64,000 nucleotides of DNA. Origin: Nocardia acidivorans NBRC 108247 (GTDB lineage Bacteria > Actinomycetota > Actinomycetes > Mycobacteriales > Mycobacteriaceae). A model generated the notes under the pieces. The model was not told the origin of the DNA. It saw only the letters and a list, made by a program, of their open reading frames with translations, and ran no database searches. The position numbers were made by a program, and so were the translations under genes. How positions within the stretch are numbered: the first letter of the stretch is position 1; each line of letters starts with the position of its first letter. Of this stretch, positions 1 to 8,412 are shown piece after piece. Location: assembly GCF_001625085.1 (NCBI RefSeq), contig NZ_BDAW01000005.1, positions 62,001-126,000 of the forward strand, given 5' to 3'.

Positions 1-1
1 G

Positions 2-55
2 ATCGGCGATCTCGGCGCGAGCGCCCGGGAGTCCCGCACCCTCCGCGCCGACTGA
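2..55 (+). CDS. C-terminal end of a gene cut by the window edge
   Basis: An open frame enters from the left edge and ends with TGA at 53-55, giving about 17 residues (IGDLGASARESRTLRAD). It is too short to assign to a family. The next gene lies on the opposite strand and ends at 149, so this would be a convergent neighbour. The evidence is only an open frame with plausible GC-rich codons. Confidence 0.25.
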   Translation: MGDLGASARESRTLRAD

Positions 56-148
56 CTCCGCCGACCGGCATTCGCCCCACCCCACCACATCCGATGCCCG
101 CGCATGCCGCGGCCGGGATTCACACCGCGCCGAACCGCCTGCTTCCGC

Positions 149-1456
149 CTAACTCCGCGCCCGTGTGCCCACGGCCCCGGCTGCCCGCGCGCACAACAGC
201 AATGCCACCAGCGGCACCACCATGGCCGTCGTCAGCGGCACGAGTTTCGTCAGCCATCCGATGATCGCCGGACCCGCGAGCAGGCCCATATAACCGAGCC
301 CGAATACCCGCGACATATCGGTCGCCGCCGTGGCCGACCCCAAATTCCCGGCGGCCGTGAACACCTGCGGCACGGTCCCGGACAGCCCGATTCCGACGAG
401 CGCCCAGCCGAGCAGGGTCAGCGGCAGCCAGCCGGAGAGCGCGATCAACCCGAATCCGAACGCTCCCAACAGGGTTCCCCAGCGCACCACGGCGACCCGG
501 CCGATCCGTCCGCTCACCCGATCGGCCACCAGGCGTCCGGCGGTCATGGTGGTGGAGAACGCGCCGTAGGCCAGGGCGGCCGTGCCGACGTCCACGCCGA
601 GTCGATCACGCAGTTGCAGGGCGCTCCAGTCCGCCGCGACACCCTCGGCCATTAGGACGGTGAAGGCGATCACGCCCAGCACCAGCACTTTTCGGGCCGT
701 GCCGGTGGGCGCGACGGTTACGCGGTCATCGCCCGCCACCGCGTGCGCGGTACCGGCGATCGCGCGCTTCGGCTCGGCGGTCGGGTCGTCGCCGCGGCCG
801 GTCGGTCCCCGACCCCGCGCAGCATCGTGGTCGGTCGTACCGATCCGCGGCGGGGGAGTGGCATTCTCCGCGGGGGTGGCGCGCGCCGGGGGGAGCAGGC
901 GGGGTGCGCAGCCGGCCACGAGTGCCAGCCCCACGACGGCCGACACCGTGAGCGTGCCGTGGGTACTCCAGTGCGCGCGCTGGGCGCCCGCCCCGGCGAG
1001 CGAGCCGACCAGTCCGCCCAGGGAGAAGAAGGCGTGGAACGCCGACATGATCGGCCGGGGGTAGGCGCGTTCGATATGCACGGCCTGAGCGTTCATGGAG
1101 ACGTCCAGCATTCCCATGCCGATTCCGAAGGCGGCCAGGGCTATTGCGAGGGTGAGGGGATTGATCGCCCACCCCGGGCCGATCAGTGCGATCGAGAGCA
1201 GACCGGCGGCGGTGGCGGTGAGGGCGCGGCTGCCGAACCGGTCGGCGAGCGGACCGGCGGCCTGCATTCCCACGATGGCAGCGCCCGCCATGAGCAGGAT
1301 GAGCATCCCCAGCAGGCTGTGCGAGACCCCGGTCCGCTCGGTGACGGCCGGAATGTGCACAATCCACAGGGCCGCGAGCATTCCATTCAGGCCGAACACC
1401 ACGAACAGTGCGAGACGAGCGTTCCGGATCGGAGGAGCGGGCATCGCGGCGGCCAT
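149..1456 (-). CDS. MFS transporter
   Basis: This is a major facilitator superfamily permease of about 435 residues in the cytoplasmic membrane; its substrate cannot be read from sequence. Hydrophobic helices alternate with short loops. The first half has the MFS loop 2-3 signature (GPLADRFGSR) after about 60 residues. A hydrophilic, Asp/Arg-rich central loop (around residues 195-255) separates two six-helix halves, and the second half repeats the signature loosely (LVADRVSGRIG). The general appearance is that of the YbjJ-like group, but this is a weak impression. An ATG at 1456 is chosen; GTG at 1462 and ATG at 1444 are alternatives and none has a clear ribosome-binding site. It stands alone, with no regulator overlapping it. 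Confidence 0.85.
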   Translation of the reverse strand: MAAAMPAPPIRNARLALFVVFGLNGMLAALWIVHIPAVTERTGVSHSLLGMLILLMAGAAIVGMQAAGPLADRFGSRALTATAAGLLSIALIGPGWAINPLTLAIALAAFGIGMGMLDVSMNAQAVHIERAYPRPIMSAFHAFFSLGGLVGSLAGAGAQRAHWSTHGTLTVSAVVGLALVAGCAPRLLPPARATPAENATPPPRIGTTDHDAARGRGPTGRGDDPTAEPKRAIAGTAHAVAGDDRVTVAPTGTARKVLVLGVIAFTVLMAEGVAADWSALQLRDRLGVDVGTAALAYGAFSTTMTAGRLVADRVSGRIGRVAVVRWGTLLGAFGFGLIALSGWLPLTLLGWALVGIGLSGTVPQVFTAAGNLGSATAATDMSRVFGLGYMGLLAGPAIIGWLTKLVPLTTAMVVPLVALLLCARAAGAVGTRARS

Positions 1457-1592
1457 CGGCACGACGCTACCGGTCAGGGCAGCTCCTCGTCAGCCACAAC
1501 CTTTCGCGGCTTCTACGACGCTCCGGGATGTGATCCGAAATTGGTGTACTACAAGCTGTTTCGTACTGATTGTCTGCCCGGCCACCGACAGA

Positions 1593-2450
1593 TTACGCAT
1601 GCGCCGTGACCGACCAGACACCCGAACGTGCCACGTCGCGGGCATATTCGGCGAAGTCGCGGGGTGCTCGCCCGAGCGCCCGGAACACCCCGTCGGTGAG
1701 CTGCGAATTCCGCCCGTCCAGGACCGTGCCGAAGAGATAGTCGAGCAGGCTCACCTCATCACCGGGCACCCCGTAGGAGGTCAGCGCCGCGACGAATTCC
1801 GTCCGGGACAGCGGGATGAAGGCGATCTCCCGATCGGTGGCGCGGGCGATCTCGGCGGTCGCCTCGGCGAAGGTCAGCGCGCGCGGGCCGGTGAGTTCGT
1901 AGACCTCGCCGGTATGCCCGTCCTCGGTCAGCGCCGCCACCGCCACATCGGCGATATCGTCCGCGTCCACGAACGGTTCGGGCACATCACCCGAGGGCAG
2001 TGCGACCTCGCCGGCCAGAATGTACTCCGCGAACGCACCCTCGCTGAAGTTCTGCGCGAAGAAGGCGCAGCGCACCACGGTCCACGGGATACCCGAATTC
2101 CGTACGATGCCTTCGCATTCCAGCGCCTCGACCTCACCGCGACCCGACAGCAGCACGATCCGGCGCACCCCCGCCGCGGCTGCCAGCGCGGTCAGCGTCT
2201 TGATATCGGCGGCCGCGCCCGGCACCGCCAGATCCGGTTGATAGGACAGATACACCGCGCCCACCCCGGCCAGGGCGGGTGCCCAGGTTTCCCGGTCCGT
2301 CCAGTCGAATGGAATTGCGGCGGTGCGCGAACCGATGCGCACCGGCACGCCGAGCGCCGTCAAGCGGGCCGCCACCCGGCTGCCGGTCTTTCCGGTCCCG
2401 CCGATCACCAGAATGGTGTTTTCGCTGTTCACAGTCTCTTTGTTCGTCAT
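1593..2450 (-). CDS. NmrA-like NAD(P)-binding oxidoreductase
   Basis: This is an atypical short-chain dehydrogenase of the NmrA/SDR_a5 type, 285 residues. The dinucleotide-binding glycine motif GGTGKTG lies near residues 17-23, followed by a basic stretch (RIGSR) that suggests NADP(H). The C-terminal half contains the family's substrate-side helices (RTEFVAALTSYGVPGDEVS). Many members are redox-sensing or quinone-type reductases; the substrate here is unknown. The ATG at 2450 places the glycine motif at the usual distance from the N-terminus; the 36 in-frame codons upstream look non-coding and would run into the divergent promoter. It is divergent from the AraC regulator at 2525 across 74 bp, a common arrangement for a regulator and its target. 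Confidence 0.85.
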   Translation of the reverse strand: MTNKETVNSENTILVIGGTGKTGSRVAARLTALGVPVRIGSRTAAIPFDWTDRETWAPALAGVGAVYLSYQPDLAVPGAAADIKTLTALAAAAGVRRIVLLSGRGEVEALECEGIVRNSGIPWTVVRCAFFAQNFSEGAFAEYILAGEVALPSGDVPEPFVDADDIADVAVAALTEDGHTGEVYELTGPRALTFAEATAEIARATDREIAFIPLSRTEFVAALTSYGVPGDEVSLLDYLFGTVLDGRNSQLTDGVFRALGRAPRDFAEYARDVARSGVWSVTAHA

Positions 2451-2524
2451 GACACAAGTACACCGAGAAACCGTGAGCGCGAACATGGTTGAGAAGCGCA
2501 GCGGCATTTGCCATCGTCTTACCC

Positions 2525-3481
2525 ATGGATGCGTTGGCCAGCCTGCTCGAAGGACCACGTGCGCGGGCGGCTTTCGTCATGCGCTCATCATTCGACCCAC
2601 CGTGGTCGCTGCGCATTCGGGACGAGGCCCCGCTGACACTGGTGGCCATGGTGCGCGGGGGCGGCTGGATTCTGCCGGACCCCAAGGGCGGTAAACCGAG
2701 TCCGCCGCGGCAACTGCGCACCGGCGATATCGCCCTCTTCCGAGGGCCGGACCACTACACCATCGCCGATGACCCGGCGACCCCGCCGCAGGTGATCATC
2801 CACCCCGGCCAGACCACCACCACGCTCGACGGTGAGGTGCTGTGCGAGGCACTGAGCCTGGGCGTGCGCAACTGGGGCACGAACGAGCACGCGCAATCGG
2901 TCATGGTCACCGGCACCTATGAACAGGAGTCCGCGGCCAGCCGCCGCCTGCTGCGCGCGCTGCCGCCGATCGCCGTGCTCAGCCGCGGCGAGATCGACTC
3001 GCGAGTACTGGATTTGCTGGTCGACGAATCGGCCAAGGATCTGCCCGCCCAGGGCGCGATGCTGGACCGCCTGCTGGATTTGCTGCTGATCGCGACCCTG
3101 CGCGCCTGGTTCGCCCGCGCCGACGCCCCCGCCTGGTATCACGCCTACGGTGATCCCCTGGTGGGCAAGGCTCTGCGCCTGATGCAGCACAACCCCGCGC
3201 ACGCCTGGACCGTGGCCTCGCTGGCCGCGGAGGTGGGCGTCTCCCGCGCCGCACTGGCCCGCCGCTTCACCGAACTGGTCGGCGAACCGCCCATGGCCTT
3301 CCTCACCGACTGGCGACTGGCCCTGGCCGCGGACCTACTGCACGAATCCGACGCCACCCTGGAGTCCATCGCCCGCCGCGTCGGCTACGGCAGTGCCTTC
3401 GCCCTGAGCACCGCCTTCAAACGCCACCACGGCATCAGCCCGCGCGACCACCGCAACGCCCCCGACCAGCGCACGGCCTGA
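2525..3481 (+). CDS. AraC family transcriptional regulator with N-terminal cupin
   Basis: This DNA-binding regulator has 318 residues. The N-terminal ~170 residues form a cupin-type sensor (AraC-binding-like, as in cupin_6 proteins). The C-terminal ~95 residues hold two helix-turn-helix units: WTVASLAAEVGVSRAALARR from about residue 227 and the second around IARRVGYGSAFALSTAFKR, with the typical AraC ending HHGISPRDHR. The start ATG at 2525 begins MDALASLLEGPRARAAF, a usual start for this subfamily; an upstream in-frame ATG at 2489 is less likely. Divergent from the NmrA-like reductase, which is its most probable target by position. The gene is followed by a 110-bp structured repeat. Confidence 0.92.
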   Translation: MDALASLLEGPRARAAFVMRSSFDPPWSLRIRDEAPLTLVAMVRGGGWILPDPKGGKPSPPRQLRTGDIALFRGPDHYTIADDPATPPQVIIHPGQTTTTLDGEVLCEALSLGVRNWGTNEHAQSVMVTGTYEQESAASRRLLRALPPIAVLSRGEIDSRVLDLLVDESAKDLPAQGAMLDRLLDLLLIATLRAWFARADAPAWYHAYGDPLVGKALRLMQHNPAHAWTVASLAAEVGVSRAALARRFTELVGEPPMAFLTDWRLALAADLLHESDATLESIARRVGYGSAFALSTAFKRHHGISPRDHRNAPDQRTA

Positions 3482-3494
3482 GAATCCGCCCAAG

Positions 3495-3603
3495 GTTCGC
3501 GGCTGTCCCGCTTCTGGACTGAGCGGAGCGGGGGAGCGCAGCGGAGGGAGGCAAGAAGCGGGACTTCGGGGCCGCGAGCCCGCCCGCGGCGAAGCGGAGG
3601 GCA
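3495..3603 (+). repeat. 110-bp structured repeat, copy 1
   Basis: This interspersed element has a second copy at 52181-52295 in reverse orientation. It opens GTTCGCGGC and has the complementary GCCGCGAGC near 3571-3579 as an outer stem. An inner stem pairs GTCCCGCTTC (about 3505-3514) with GAAGCGGGAC. The loop contains CTGGACTGAGCGGAGCGGGG, and a tail resembles it (GCGAAGCGGAGGGCA). It lies between the AraC gene and the thioesterase. Its last bases supply the only GGAGGG upstream of the thioesterase GTG start, so the element may affect expression of that gene. Confidence 0.75.
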
Positions 3604-3614
3604 AAATAGGCGCG

Positions 3615-4040
3615 GTGAGTGATCTGGACTACCCCGTGCTGTGGCCGGTGCCGACCCGCTGGGCCGATAACGACCACTACGGCCACGTCAACAATGTGAC
3701 CTACTACAGCTACTTCGATACCGCGGTGAACGCGTGGCTGATCCACGCCACCGGTGTCGATATCCGGGACCTACCCGCGATCGGCGTGGTGGCCCAGACC
3801 TCCTGCACCTTCATCGGCTCGATCAGCTTCCCGGACCAGTTGCAGGTCGGCATTCGCATTGCCCGCCTGGGTAATTCGAGTATCGCCTACGATCTGGCCA
3901 TCTTCCGGGACACCGGCGACTCCCTGGACCTGGCCGCCACCGGCACCTTCGTCCACGTCTACGTCGACGACGAAACCCGCAAACCGGTCCCCATCCCCGC
4001 CGTAATCCGCGCCGCCGCAGAACCTTTGGTGCTCGGCTGA
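3615..4040 (+). CDS. Acyl-CoA thioesterase, 4HBT hotdog family
   Basis: This single-hotdog-fold thioesterase of 141 residues hydrolyses an acyl-CoA; the acyl group is unknown. The signature WADNDHYGHVNN spans residues 16-27, with Asp20 in the position of the catalytic acid in the DxxGHVNN motif, followed by the long hotdog helix (YYSYFDTAVNAWLI). Length is normal for a 4HBT monomer. The start is GTG at 3615, just downstream of the 110-bp repeat. It runs convergently with the bkd operon, from which it is separated by a strong hairpin at 4041-4070. A link to branched-chain acyl-CoA metabolism is possible but rests only on position. Confidence 0.88.
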   Translation: MSDLDYPVLWPVPTRWADNDHYGHVNNVTYYSYFDTAVNAWLIHATGVDIRDLPAIGVVAQTSCTFIGSISFPDQLQVGIRIARLGNSSIAYDLAIFRDTGDSLDLAATGTFVHVYVDDETRKPVPIPAVIRAAAEPLVLG

Positions 4041-4070
4041 CCGACGAGGGCTGTGGTCAGCCCTCGTCGG
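4041..4070. terminator. Bidirectional terminator hairpin between thioesterase and bkdC
   Basis: A perfect 13-bp inverted repeat (CCGACGAGGGCTG, loop TGGT, CAGCCCTCGTCGG) fills the gap between two convergent genes. It starts at the base after the thioesterase stop and lies six bases from the bkdC stop. There is no T-run, which is usual for actinobacterial hairpin terminators. Confidence 0.8.
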
Positions 4071-4076
4071 CGGCGG

Positions 4077-5501
4077 TCAGACGCGGCCCAGCAGGGTGAG
4101 CGGATCCTCCAGCAGGGCGGCGATGCCGGCGAGGAAGCGCGAGCCCTGTTCACCGTCGATGAGGCGGTGGTCGAAGCTGAGCCCGAGCGTGGTCACCCAG
4201 CGCACCGCGAGTTCATCGCGGTGCACCCACGGGCGTTTGCGGATCGAGCCCAGGCACAGGATCGCCGCCTCGCCCGGATTCACCAGCGGCACACCGGTAT
4301 CCACGCCGAAGACGCCGACATTGGTGATGGTGAAGGTGCCGCCGGTGAGATCGCCGGGCGTGGCCCCGCCGCCCCGGGCGGTCTGGGCGATCTCGCCGAT
4401 CTCCTGGCACAGGTCCCGAAGGCTGTGCGAATGCGCGTCTTTCAGGTTGGGCACCATGAGCCCGCGCTCGGTGGCGACCGCGATACCCAGATTCACGTAG
4501 TGCTTGGTGATGATCTCCTGATTGGCCTCGTCCCAGGAGGAGTTCAGCTCCGGGAACTCGGTCAGCGCGACCAGCGTCGCCTTGGCCAGCAGCGCCAGCG
4601 GGGTGAGCGTCAGCCCGGCGAAGGTCGGGGTGGCGCGCAGATGATCCAGCAGTTCCATCGATCCGGTGAAATCGGTGGTGACGAAGGTGCTCGCCTGCGG
4701 AATGTGCTGGGCGCTGGCGACCATGGCGGCCGCCGTGCGCTTGCGGATTCCGGCTATGGGCGTGCGGGTTTCGCGTTCGGTGGGCGTGCCGCGCGCACCG
4801 GCCGCGGTGTGCATGGGCGGCACCGGCGGTGCGGTGTGGATCGGAATATGTTCGCCCGCCCGCCCTCCCGGTACGCGCAGATCGTCCACGGTGACCGCGC
4901 CCTCGGGTCCGCTCCCGGCGATACCGCCCAGATCGACCCCGATCTCGCGCGCGAGCTTGCGCGCCCCGGGCGTGGCGGCGGGCCGCCCCATATCGGTCCC
5001 GAAGGCCGAGCCGGCCTTCGATTCACCCACGGGGGCAGCGAGTTTCGCCGCGGCCGAACGCGCCCGCCGCGAGACGGGCTCACTGTCCGGTCCGTACCCG
5101 ACCAGGACCGATTGCCGTGCGGGCGATTCGGTGTCCCGGGTCAGCCGCTGACCCATGGCCTCGGCGTTCACGGCGACCTGACCGGCGGTGATGTCGCCGG
5201 TGTAGAGCCGTTCGGCGCTGGCATCGGCATTGACCTGCTGTGCGGTGATCGCACTGCCGATCCGGATGAGCGGTGCGCCGACCAGCACCGTATCCCCGGG
5301 CTCGGCGAGTAATTCCAGCACCGTCCCGGCATAGGGGCTGGGCAGTGCCACCTGTGCTTTCGCGGTTTCGACCTCGGCGATGACCTGGTTCAATTCCACG
5401 GTATCGCCGACCTGCACCGTCCAGGACACCAATTCGGCGTCGGCCAATCCTTCGCCGAGATCCGGCAATGCGAATTCCATTACTTGACGCTGTTCTTCCA
5501 C
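4077..5501 (-). CDS. bkdC: Branched-chain 2-oxoacid dehydrogenase E2 (dihydrolipoamide acyltransferase)
   Basis: This is the E2 core of the branched-chain 2-oxoacid dehydrogenase complex; it moves the acyl group from E1 through lipoyl-lysine to CoA. Order of domains in 474 residues: an N-terminal lipoyl domain with the modified lysine in VETAKAQV (Lys48); an Arg/Ala/Pro linker; a peripheral-subunit-binding domain (ARKLAREIGVDLGGIAGSGP); a second linker; and the catalytic domain ending with SFDHRLIDGEQG (catalytic His and Asp). The GTG start at 5501 has GGAGGA seven bases upstream, better than the internal ATG at residue 8. It is third in the operon after E1-alpha and E1-beta. No E3 gene is present, so E3 is presumably shared from elsewhere. 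Confidence 0.93.
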   Translation of the reverse strand: MEEQRQVMEFALPDLGEGLADAELVSWTVQVGDTVELNQVIAEVETAKAQVALPSPYAGTVLELLAEPGDTVLVGAPLIRIGSAITAQQVNADASAERLYTGDITAGQVAVNAEAMGQRLTRDTESPARQSVLVGYGPDSEPVSRRARSAAAKLAAPVGESKAGSAFGTDMGRPAATPGARKLAREIGVDLGGIAGSGPEGAVTVDDLRVPGGRAGEHIPIHTAPPVPPMHTAAGARGTPTERETRTPIAGIRKRTAAAMVASAQHIPQASTFVTTDFTGSMELLDHLRATPTFAGLTLTPLALLAKATLVALTEFPELNSSWDEANQEIITKHYVNLGIAVATERGLMVPNLKDAHSHSLRDLCQEIGEIAQTARGGGATPGDLTGGTFTITNVGVFGVDTGVPLVNPGEAAILCLGSIRKRPWVHRDELAVRWVTTLGLSFDHRLIDGEQGSRFLAGIAALLEDPLTLLGRV

Positions 5502-5525
5502 CGAGCTTCCTCCGAAGGCAGACCG

Positions 5526-6509
5526 TTAGGCGGCGAGCGTGCGATCGACCGCGGCGAGAATGCGGTCGGGGTCGGGCAGGTGGTGCCGTTCGAGCTTAGC
5601 GGGGGGATAGGGGATGTCGAAGCCGCCGACCCGCAGTACCGGCGCTTCCAATTGATAGAAGCATCTTTCGGTGATGCGCGCGGCGATCTCGGCCCCGAGT
5701 CCGCCGAATACCGGTGCCTCATGGGCAATAATCAACCGACCGGTTTTGCGAACCGAGGCTTCGACGGTGTCGAAGTCGATCGGCGACAGACCGCGCAGAT
5801 CGATCACCTCCAGCGAATGTCCCTCGCCCGCCGCGATATCGGCGGCGGTCAATGCGGTGGCGACGGTGCCGCCGTACGCGACCACGGTGGCATCCGTACC
5901 CTGCCTACACACCCGCGCCTGGTCCAGCGCCAGTCCGCCATCCCGATCGAGCGATCCGAAATCGACTTCGGCCCTGTCCCAATACCGCCGCTTGGGCTCG
6001 AAGAAGATCACCGGATCATCGAGTGCGATCGCCTGCCGGATCATCAGATACGCATCCGCCGGATTGCTCGGCGACACCACCCGCAGTCCGGCGGTATGCG
6101 CGAAATACGCCTCGGGCGATTCCGAGTGATGCTCCACCGATCCGATACCGCCACCGAACGGAATACGAATGGTGATGGGTGCGACCACTTTTCCCTTGGT
6201 CCGATAGTGGATCTTCGCGACCTGGCAGACAATCTGGTCGAAGGCCGGATACACGAATCCGTCGAACTGTATTTCCACCACCGGCCGCAAGCCGCGCAAT
6301 GCCATTCCGAAAGCCGTTCCGATGATTCCGGATTCGGCCAGCGGAGTGTCCAGGACGCGATTGTTGCCGAAGTCCTTCTGTAGCGTGTCGGTCACCCGGA
6401 ACACACCGCCGAGCCGCCCGATATCCTCGCCCATGAGAATGACTTTCGGATCATCTTCGAGCGCCCGCCGCAGTCCGAGATTGATGGCCCCCGCGAAGGT
6501 GGTTTTCAT
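5526..6509 (-). CDS. bkdB: Branched-chain 2-oxoacid dehydrogenase E1 beta subunit
   Basis: This is the beta subunit of the E1 decarboxylase, 327 residues, the normal family length. It begins MKTTFAGAINLGLRRALEDD and continues with the E1-beta landmarks MGEDIGRLGGVFRVT (residues 26-40), PLAESGIIGTAFGMALRGLRPV and EIQFDGFVYPAFDQI. The C-terminal transketolase-type domain includes LIIAHEAPVFGGLGAEIA. Together with E1-alpha it forms the heterotetramer that binds thiamine diphosphate. The ATG overlaps the E1-alpha stop by four bases (ATGA), indicating translational coupling, and E2 follows after 24 bp. Confidence 0.94.
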   Translation of the reverse strand: MKTTFAGAINLGLRRALEDDPKVILMGEDIGRLGGVFRVTDTLQKDFGNNRVLDTPLAESGIIGTAFGMALRGLRPVVEIQFDGFVYPAFDQIVCQVAKIHYRTKGKVVAPITIRIPFGGGIGSVEHHSESPEAYFAHTAGLRVVSPSNPADAYLMIRQAIALDDPVIFFEPKRRYWDRAEVDFGSLDRDGGLALDQARVCRQGTDATVVAYGGTVATALTAADIAAGEGHSLEVIDLRGLSPIDFDTVEASVRKTGRLIIAHEAPVFGGLGAEIAARITERCFYQLEAPVLRVGGFDIPYPPAKLERHHLPDPDRILAAVDRTLAA

Positions 6510-7585
6510 GACCGGACTCCCTCCAGATAGGCGGCGTACTCGCGGCGTTCCTCGTCGATCAGGCGATGCGGGGTGGCGTAGACGTGCTCGAAGAGCTCCA
6601 TCGGTTCGGGATCGGGCATCGAGACGGTGGCGCTGCGCAAGCGGGCCGCGATCTCATCGGCCCGTACCGCCACCTCCTGCTCGAAATCGCTGTCCCACAT
6701 GCCTTCCCGCTCCAGCAGCCGTTTCATCCGATCCAGCGGATCGCGTTGTCGCCACAGCTCCAGTTCGGCGGCGGTGCGGTATCTGGTGGGATCGTCGGCG
6801 GTGGTGTGCGGTCCCATCCGATAGGTGATGGCCTCGATGAACGAGGGCCCGCCACCGGAACGGGCGCGCTGCAGCGCCTGCCGGGTCACCGCGAGGACAG
6901 CGAGCGCGTCATTGCCGTCCACCTGCACACCGGGAATTCCATAGCCGAGCGCTCGCCGCGCGATCGGGGTCGCACTCTGCACCCGCACCGGAGCACTGAT
7001 GGCCCAATGATTGTTCTGACAGAAGAACACCACCGGCGCACTCCAGGAGGCGGCGAAACCGAGCGCCTCGGAGATATCGCCCTGACTGGTGGCCCCGTCG
7101 CCGAAGTAGGCGATGGTGGCGATCTCCGCGCCCTCGAGATGGGCGGCATAGGCGTATCCGGTGGCGTGTAATCCCTGCGCGCCGACCACGATTGCCGGAT
7201 TGGTCATTTTGAACTGGTCGGCATCCCAGCAGGAGTGCGCGACCCCGCGCCAGAGCGGGGTGAGCTGTTCGGGCGGAATGCCGCGGCAGTAGGCGACACC
7301 GGCTTCACGATAGGAGCAGAACACATAATCGTCGGGGAGCAGCGCGTGCGCCGAACCGATCTGGGCGGCCTCCTGGCCGAGCAGCGGCGGCCACAATCCG
7401 AGCTGGCCCTGGCGTTGCAGCGCGGTCGCCTCGGTATCGATGCGCCGGGCCACGACCATATCGAGGTACAGCGCGCGTAATCGGTCCGCGCCGATATCGG
7501 CCACGAGCGGCGAATGCGCGCGATCGAGCACGCGGCGGCCGTCGGGCTGGACCAGCTGCACCGGATAGGTGTTCTTTTCGGGCAT
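6506..7585 (-). CDS. bkdA: Branched-chain 2-oxoacid dehydrogenase E1 alpha subunit
   Basis: This thiamine-diphosphate-dependent subunit decarboxylates branched-chain 2-oxoacids from Val, Leu and Ile. It has 359 residues. The thiamine diphosphate motif starts with GDGATSQGD around residue 160 and ends at CQNNHWA near 190; the phosphorylation-loop region YRMGPHTTADDPTRYR is typical of BCKDH rather than pyruvate dehydrogenase. The ATG at 7585 has CCAGGAGG upstream. It is first gene of the bkdABC operon and divergent from an Lrp/AsnC regulator, the usual type of bkd regulator, across about 180 bp. PDH E1-alpha is the alternative reading, but the three-gene layout matches mycobacterial bkdABC. Confidence 0.94.
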   Translation of the reverse strand: MPEKNTYPVQLVQPDGRRVLDRAHSPLVADIGADRLRALYLDMVVARRIDTEATALQRQGQLGLWPPLLGQEAAQIGSAHALLPDDYVFCSYREAGVAYCRGIPPEQLTPLWRGVAHSCWDADQFKMTNPAIVVGAQGLHATGYAYAAHLEGAEIATIAYFGDGATSQGDISEALGFAASWSAPVVFFCQNNHWAISAPVRVQSATPIARRALGYGIPGVQVDGNDALAVLAVTRQALQRARSGGGPSFIEAITYRMGPHTTADDPTRYRTAAELELWRQRDPLDRMKRLLEREGMWDSDFEQEVAVRADEIAARLRSATVSMPDPEPMELFEHVYATPHRLIDEERREYAAYLEGVRS

Positions 7586-7766
7586 GGGTATCGCCTCCTG
7601 GGAAACACCGGGTACACCGTTATCGCCGTGGGATTGTGTCCCGTGAGCAACGATGTGTGTCCTGTATCACCCAGCATCCTCCATCGGGCTAACTGCGCAA
7701 GCATTACGGGCGAAACTGTGCAGAATGCTCGGTCAGCGGGGTGTGCGGCGTGTCATACTGCCTCTC
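7586..7766. promoter_or_regulatory. Divergent promoter region between bkdA and the Lrp/AsnC gene
   Basis: This 181-bp region serves both genes. On the + strand CATACT (7754-7759) looks like a -10 element only seven bases before the ATG at 7767, so the regulator mRNA may be leaderless. On the - strand AGGAGG lies just before the bkdA ATG. Lrp-family sites are too degenerate to call by eye. Confidence 0.45.
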
Positions 7767-8342
7767 ATGTCCAGTAGGGAGCCGCTGACCGGGACATTGG
7801 ACGCCACCGACGCCCGGCTATTGCTCGAGCTGGTGGCCAACCCACGCGCCACCGGAGTGGAATTGGCTGCGAGACTTGGGCTTTCCCGCAATACCGTGCA
7901 GGCCAGACTGGCACGCTGGGAGGCGAACGGGGTACTGGCGAGCTTCGAGCGGCGGGTGGACCCGCGCGCGCTCGGCTATCCGCTGGCAGCCTTCGTGGCG
8001 GTGGTCGTGGACCAGCATCGACTCGATGCCGTGGTGGCCGAATTGGCGGAGATACCCGAGGTCACCGAGGTGTGCGGGATGACCGGGCCGACCGATCTGA
8101 CCGTGCGCGTGGTGGCCCAGGACGCCGATGATCTGTATCGGATCGCCGGGCACATTCTGAAGATTCCGGGGGTGGAGCGCACCAATATGGCCCTGATCAT
8201 GCGCTCGCTGGTCGGCCCGCGCGCCGCGCCGCTGTTGGACCGGCTCATCGGCGGTACCGGTGAGAACGGCGTGATCGGCGGTGGTACCGCCGCCGCGGCA
8301 GGTGTCGCCGCGGTCGACGGTGCACCGCCCGCCGGTCTCTGA
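7767..8342 (+). CDS. Lrp/AsnC family regulator, probable regulator of bkd
   Basis: This is a feast/famine regulator of 191 residues. An N-terminal HTH (LDATDARLLLELVANPRA, then ELAARLGLSRNTVQARLAR) is followed by the RAM ligand-binding domain with VTEVCGMTGPTDLTVRVVA. The family usually binds amino acids, and several members control branched-chain oxoacid dehydrogenase operons. The ATG at 7767 gives a normal N-terminus and fits a leaderless transcript; upstream in-frame starts at 7653 and 7725 would add unrelated residues. A C-terminal Gly/Ala-rich tail follows the RAM domain. Divergent orientation to bkdA makes bkdABC the likely target. Confidence 0.92.
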   Translation: MSSREPLTGTLDATDARLLLELVANPRATGVELAARLGLSRNTVQARLARWEANGVLASFERRVDPRALGYPLAAFVAVVVDQHRLDAVVAELAEIPEVTEVCGMTGPTDLTVRVVAQDADDLYRIAGHILKIPGVERTNMALIMRSLVGPRAAPLLDRLIGGTGENGVIGGGTAAAAGVAAVDGAPPAGL

Positions 8343-8412
8343 CGCGAATTTCAGTCCAGTTTCGGTGGATTGGCTCGTGACCTGAGGCCGACTGGACCGG
8401 GACCATGACCCG

